A stretch of DNA of 7,574 bases from Microcaldota archaeon (GTDB taxonomy: Archaea; Micrarchaeota; Micrarchaeia; Micrarchaeales; CABMGC01): assembly GCA_021850955.1 (NCBI GenBank), contig JAJZKH010000030.1, positions 1 to 7,574 on the forward strand, given 5' to 3'. The notes under the pieces were generated by a model, which saw only the letters and a program-made list of their open reading frames with translations, did not search any database and was not told the DNA's origin. Numbering within the stretch: position 1 is the stretch's first letter; every line of letters begins with the position of its first letter. The position numbers and the translations under genes were made by a program. This document shows positions 5,492 to 7,574 of this stretch, in pieces.

Positions 5492-5513
5492 TAAAAAGGT
5501 AATAAAAAGGTAA
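5492..5513 (+). repeat. Perfect 11-bp tandem duplication carrying the pfdA ribosome-binding site
   Basis: TAAAAAGGTAA is present twice back to back (5492-5502 and 5503-5513), immediately before TAAA-ATG. Each copy holds an AAGGT ribosome-binding core; the second is about 6 nt from the start. If transcription begins near 5503-5508, only the second copy would be in the mRNA. Confidence 0.75.
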
Positions 5514-5517
5514 TAAA

Positions 5518-5970
5518 ATGTCAGACGCAAAAATAACTCAAACGGAAAATAAAGACAACAACGCATATACACGTGATGCAATAAATCAGTTGAGGTACTT
5601 ACAAAACGTTTATTCTCAACAGTATGAAGTTTTAGAAAATCAAATTTCTACATATACTATGTCAATAGATGCAATACTTAAGGGAGTAGAAGCCTTAGAA
5701 AAAGCAACAACAGCTGAGAAAAGTAAAACACTAATTAATACAGGCCCTGGCGTATACATGGAAGGAGAGATAACAAACAATAAAACAACACTTACTTATG
5801 TCGGAGCAGGATACTTAATTGAAAAAACAGTTGCACAGGCTAAAGAGTTCATAGAGTTAAATAAAAAGAAACAAGAGGAAGTTCTTAAAAAATTACTCTC
5901 TGAAAAAAGCAAATTACAAAGCGAGTTAATAGATGTTATGTATAAATTAGAATCATTACAACAGCAGTAA
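5518..5970 (+). CDS. pfdA: Prefoldin alpha subunit
   Basis: This 150-aa protein has the prefoldin-alpha architecture: an N-terminal coiled-coil helix (about 18-62), a beta-hairpin segment (about 71-103) with GPGVYMEGEI and TYVGAGYLIEKT, and a C-terminal coiled coil (about 104-150). Two alpha and four beta subunits form the jellyfish-shaped hexamer that captures unfolded proteins and passes them to the thermosome. The G-A-G-x-x-x-E-K pattern is diagnostic of the alpha subunit. The first about 17 residues are a polar, probably flexible lead. It has its own TATA box (5476) and a duplicated RBS region, and sits 31 nt before ftsY in the usual archaeal order. The rpl18a/LX gene often found just before it is absent here. 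Confidence 0.94.
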   Translation: MSDAKITQTENKDNNAYTRDAINQLRYLQNVYSQQYEVLENQISTYTMSIDAILKGVEALEKATTAEKSKTLINTGPGVYMEGEITNNKTTLTYVGAGYLIEKTVAQAKEFIELNKKKQEEVLKKLLSEKSKLQSELIDVMYKLESLQQQ

Positions 5971-6001
5971 CTGTAAAAAAACTCTAAACAAGGTATAAAA
6001 A

Positions 6002-7408
6002 ATGTTTGAAGGTCTTAAAAAGAAGTTCTCAAAGTTCATAAACTCTGTAAGTAAAAAAGAAGAAGAGTTAACAGAGGTACAAGAAGAACAAACTCAAGAA
6101 AAAACAACTACTGACAATAATGTAACTCCGGACACATCTAAAGCAGAAAAACCAGAAAATTTAGATAATAACGTTGAGATTAAAAAACAAGAACCTCTAA
6201 AAAAAGAAGTAATAACAGAGAAAAAAGATACTACTCATATAAACAAAACTCAAAAAGAAGAACCAAAAATTAATGTTCATGAGCAAATATCTGATAAAAA
6301 ATCAGAAAGCATTTCAAAAATAAATGAACCTATTAAAACTACTCCTTTAAAAGAAGAACATTCAATAGAAAAGAATAACATAATAAAACCAGAAATAAAA
6401 GAGGAAAAACAACCTAAAAAATCTGAAGAAATCACACCAATAAAAACAGAAGTTCAAAAACCTCAAATACAAAAGGTTGATAAAAAACCACAAACTCAAC
6501 AAGAAGAACCAAAGGTGTCTTTTGGTACTAGATTACGTGGTGTATTCTCAAAAGAGGTTTCTGTAAAAGAATCAGATATAGAACCATTTTTAGAAGATTT
6601 AAAAATGTCACTTTTAGAGTCAGATGTAAACTTTGATGCAGCAGAAAAAATACTTGACAATATTAAAATTGGTTTATTATCTAATAAAATATCTTCAAAA
6701 AATATAAACACACAGATAAGTAATGTACTAAGATCATCAATACAAAAAATATTAGAAAAAAGATCAGATATTGATTTGCTTGAATTAGCCAAATCTAAGA
6801 AAAATTCTGGAGAACCATTCAAGATACTTTTTATAGGTCCTAATGGAGCTGGGAAAACAACAACTATGGCAAAGCTTGCTAATATGTTTATCAAAAACTC
6901 ATTTTCAGTTGTATTATCTGCAAGCGATACATTCCGTGCAGCTGCAATAGAACAAACGGCAATACATGCAGAACGTTTACATATTGGAGTTATAAAGGGA
7001 AAGTACGGTGCAGATCCTGCTAGTGTAGCATTTGATGCAGTGGCTCATGCAAAAGCACATCATATTAATGTTGTATTAATAGACAGCGCAGGAAGACAAG
7101 AAACAAACAAAAGCTTAATGGAAGAAATCAAAAAAATTGTAAGAATAACAAATCCTGATATTAAAATATTTGTCGGAGAAAGTATAACAGGAAACTCATT
7201 ATTAGAACAAGTTTCTGAGTTTAATAAAACAGTGGGACTTGACGGTGTAATATTAACTAAATTAGATTGTGATGCAAAAGGAGGAAACACTCTTTCAATA
7301 CTGAGTGAAACTAGTGTACCTGTGTTATTTTTTGGAGTAGGAGAAGGTTACGACGATTTGATGAAGTACAATCCTGAATTTATAATTAATAATATGATAG
7401 CGAGTTAA
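6002..7408 (+). CDS. ftsY: Signal recognition particle receptor FtsY
   Basis: This 468-aa SRP GTPase receives ribosome-SRP complexes at the membrane. Residues 1-19 (MFEGLKKKFSKFINSVSKK) form a basic amphipathic helix suited to membrane contact. Residues about 20-171 are a disordered Glu/Lys/Pro/Gln-rich A-region. The N domain follows from about 172 (VSFGTRLRGVFSK). The G domain carries the P-loop GPNGAGKT (279-286), DTFRAAAIEQ (309-318, the SRP-type insertion box), DSAGR (361-365; DTAGR is usual), GESITGNSLLEQ, TKLD (419-422) and the closing GVGEGYDDL (445-453), which marks FtsY rather than Ffh. No M domain is present. RBS AGGT is at 5991-5994. It is the last gene of the block, 31 nt after pfdA. 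Confidence 0.97.
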   Translation: MFEGLKKKFSKFINSVSKKEEELTEVQEEQTQEKTTTDNNVTPDTSKAEKPENLDNNVEIKKQEPLKKEVITEKKDTTHINKTQKEEPKINVHEQISDKKSESISKINEPIKTTPLKEEHSIEKNNIIKPEIKEEKQPKKSEEITPIKTEVQKPQIQKVDKKPQTQQEEPKVSFGTRLRGVFSKEVSVKESDIEPFLEDLKMSLLESDVNFDAAEKILDNIKIGLLSNKISSKNINTQISNVLRSSIQKILEKRSDIDLLELAKSKKNSGEPFKILFIGPNGAGKTTTMAKLANMFIKNSFSVVLSASDTFRAAAIEQTAIHAERLHIGVIKGKYGADPASVAFDAVAHAKAHHINVVLIDSAGRQETNKSLMEEIKKIVRITNPDIKIFVGESITGNSLLEQVSEFNKTVGLDGVILTKLDCDAKGGNTLSILSETSVPVLFFGVGEGYDDLMKYNPEFIINNMIAS

Positions 7409-7410
7409 AA

Positions 7411-7479
7411 TCAGTATGGTTGTGGTGGAAGGACACCCATATAAATGGTGCCACGGGAAGGCCCATATTTTTTAACCAT
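7411..7479 (-). CDS. Possible 22-aa microprotein (unrecognised)
   Basis: A minus-strand ATG at 7479 opens 22 codons beginning MVKKYGPSRGT and ending VLPPQPY, closed by TGA at 7411-7413. A purine-rich AAGGGGT stands just before the ATG but only about 3 nt away, which is short. A TATA-like CTATTTAAG (minus, 7514-7522) is suitably upstream. I do not recognise the peptide. The DNA duplication inside it (about 26 nt shift) is out of frame and so is not a protein repeat, which argues that the sequence may be conserved as RNA or DNA rather than as a peptide. Treat as a candidate only. Confidence 0.2.
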   Translation of the reverse strand: MVKKYGPSRGTIYMGVLPPQPY

Positions 7480-7482
7480 ATT
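7413..7482. ncRNA. Candidate structured RNA: GC-rich island after ftsY
   Basis: This stretch is far more GC-rich than its surroundings, otherwise seen here only for the tRNA. Its ends pair over 9 bp (7413-7421 with 7474-7482, one G-U on the plus strand). Inside are hairpins GGTG-GAAGGA-CACC (7424-7437) and GGG-AAGG-CCC (7455-7464). An alternative fold pairs GTGG (7422-7425) with CCAC (7451-7454), enclosing CCAT-ATAA-ATGG (7437-7448). The motif GGAAGG-(ACA)-CCCATAT occurs twice (7427-7442 and 7456-7468). It may be an independent small RNA on either strand or a structured ftsY 3' UTR. I could not match it to a known RNA family. Confidence 0.4.
7455..7473 (+). terminator. Probable ftsY terminator
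   Basis: GGG-AAGG-CCC is followed by ATA and a T6 run (7468-7473), about 60 nt after the ftsY stop. The stem is short for a bacterial-type terminator, but archaeal termination depends mainly on the T-run. Confidence 0.45.
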
Positions 7483-7574
7483 ACCCCTTCTTAATATTAA
7501 ATGAGTAACAATTCTTAAATAGTCTTTCATTACTTTAGTTTATTTTACTGCTTCCTATCCTCTAAATACGTATT
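7483..7574. other. AT-rich stretch with no supported gene
   Basis: No convincing ORF or RNA is seen. It contains TTCTTAAATAG (7512-7522), which could be a weak TATA element on either strand, and then runs off the window. Confidence 0.5.

Noticed and set aside
5407..5517. Decayed remnant of the LX ribosomal gene
   Set aside because: No frame gives recognisable LX residues and the gap is shorter than the gene.
6496..6894. 132-codon minus-strand ORF
   Set aside because: It lies wholly within the conserved FtsY N and G domains on the other strand; its sequence is a mirror of that coding frame.
7424..7437. CsrA/RsmA-type binding hairpin (GGA in a hexaloop, GAAGGA)
   Set aside because: The shape fits the bacterial consensus, but CsrA is a bacterial regulator and this DNA is archaeal, so the match is probably coincidental.
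7413..7482. SRP RNA fragment, suggested by GGAAGG and proximity to ftsY
   Set aside because: The region is only about 70 nt and lacks the helix 8 asymmetric loop and the Alu domain; archaeal SRP RNA is about 300 nt.
7445..7504. Plus-strand 19-codon ORF beginning ATGGTGCCACGG
   Set aside because: No ribosome-binding site, no family resemblance, and it runs through the T6 terminator-like run.

Overview
The window is archaeal. Evidence: ribosomal proteins found only in archaea and eukaryotes (S19e, L31e, L39e), aIF6, aEF1B, an Rpo11 subunit, prefoldin alpha, PDCD5 and archaeal-type TATA boxes (TTTATATA) at sensible distances from genes. The DNA is strongly AT-rich, genes are tightly packed, and many proteins are lysine-rich. 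A fast-evolving, possibly reduced-genome lineage (DPANN-like) would fit, but the sequence alone does not fix the phylum.

Layout. (1) 1-75, minus: tRNA-Arg(GCG). (2) 165-574, plus: a small four-CxxC zinc ribbon overlapping aEF1B by one base (TAATG), a known archaeal translation gene pair; the zinc-ribbon gene is too short for most ORF callers. (3) 585-3177, minus: a probable three-gene operon of rpo11, a spermidine-synthase-like methyltransferase-fold protein, and a thioredoxin plus NHL-propeller protein resembling NHLRC2. (4) 3178-3362: a divergent promoter region with two TATA boxes and an 8-bp-arm inverted repeat between them. (5) 3363-7408, plus: the conserved archaeal block rps19e - pdcd5 - rpl39e - rpl31e - tif6 - pfdA - ftsY. 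The LX (L18a/L20a) gene often found between tif6 and pfdA is absent; the gap instead holds repeats and a new promoter. (6) 7409-7574: no recognised gene, but a GC-rich, foldable island with a duplicated GGAAGG motif, a T-run, and an antisense 22-codon ORF.

The plus-strand block links making and maturing ribosomes (S19e, L39e in the exit tunnel, L31e at its mouth, aIF6 on the 60S-like subunit) with the fate of nascent chains (prefoldin, FtsY/SRP receptor). Both L31e and FtsY carry long Lys/Glu-rich disordered extensions, and both act at the tunnel exit. Ribosome-binding sites in this block share an AGGT core 6-11 nt before the start; the two downstream genes of the minus operon lack one.

Most worth a second look: the structured island after ftsY, the NHLRC2-like protein co-located with an RNA polymerase subunit, the divergent Rpo11 DHT-motif region, the L31e tail, and the inverted repeat in the divergent promoter. 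No CRISPR array, insertion sequence or clearly mobile element was seen.
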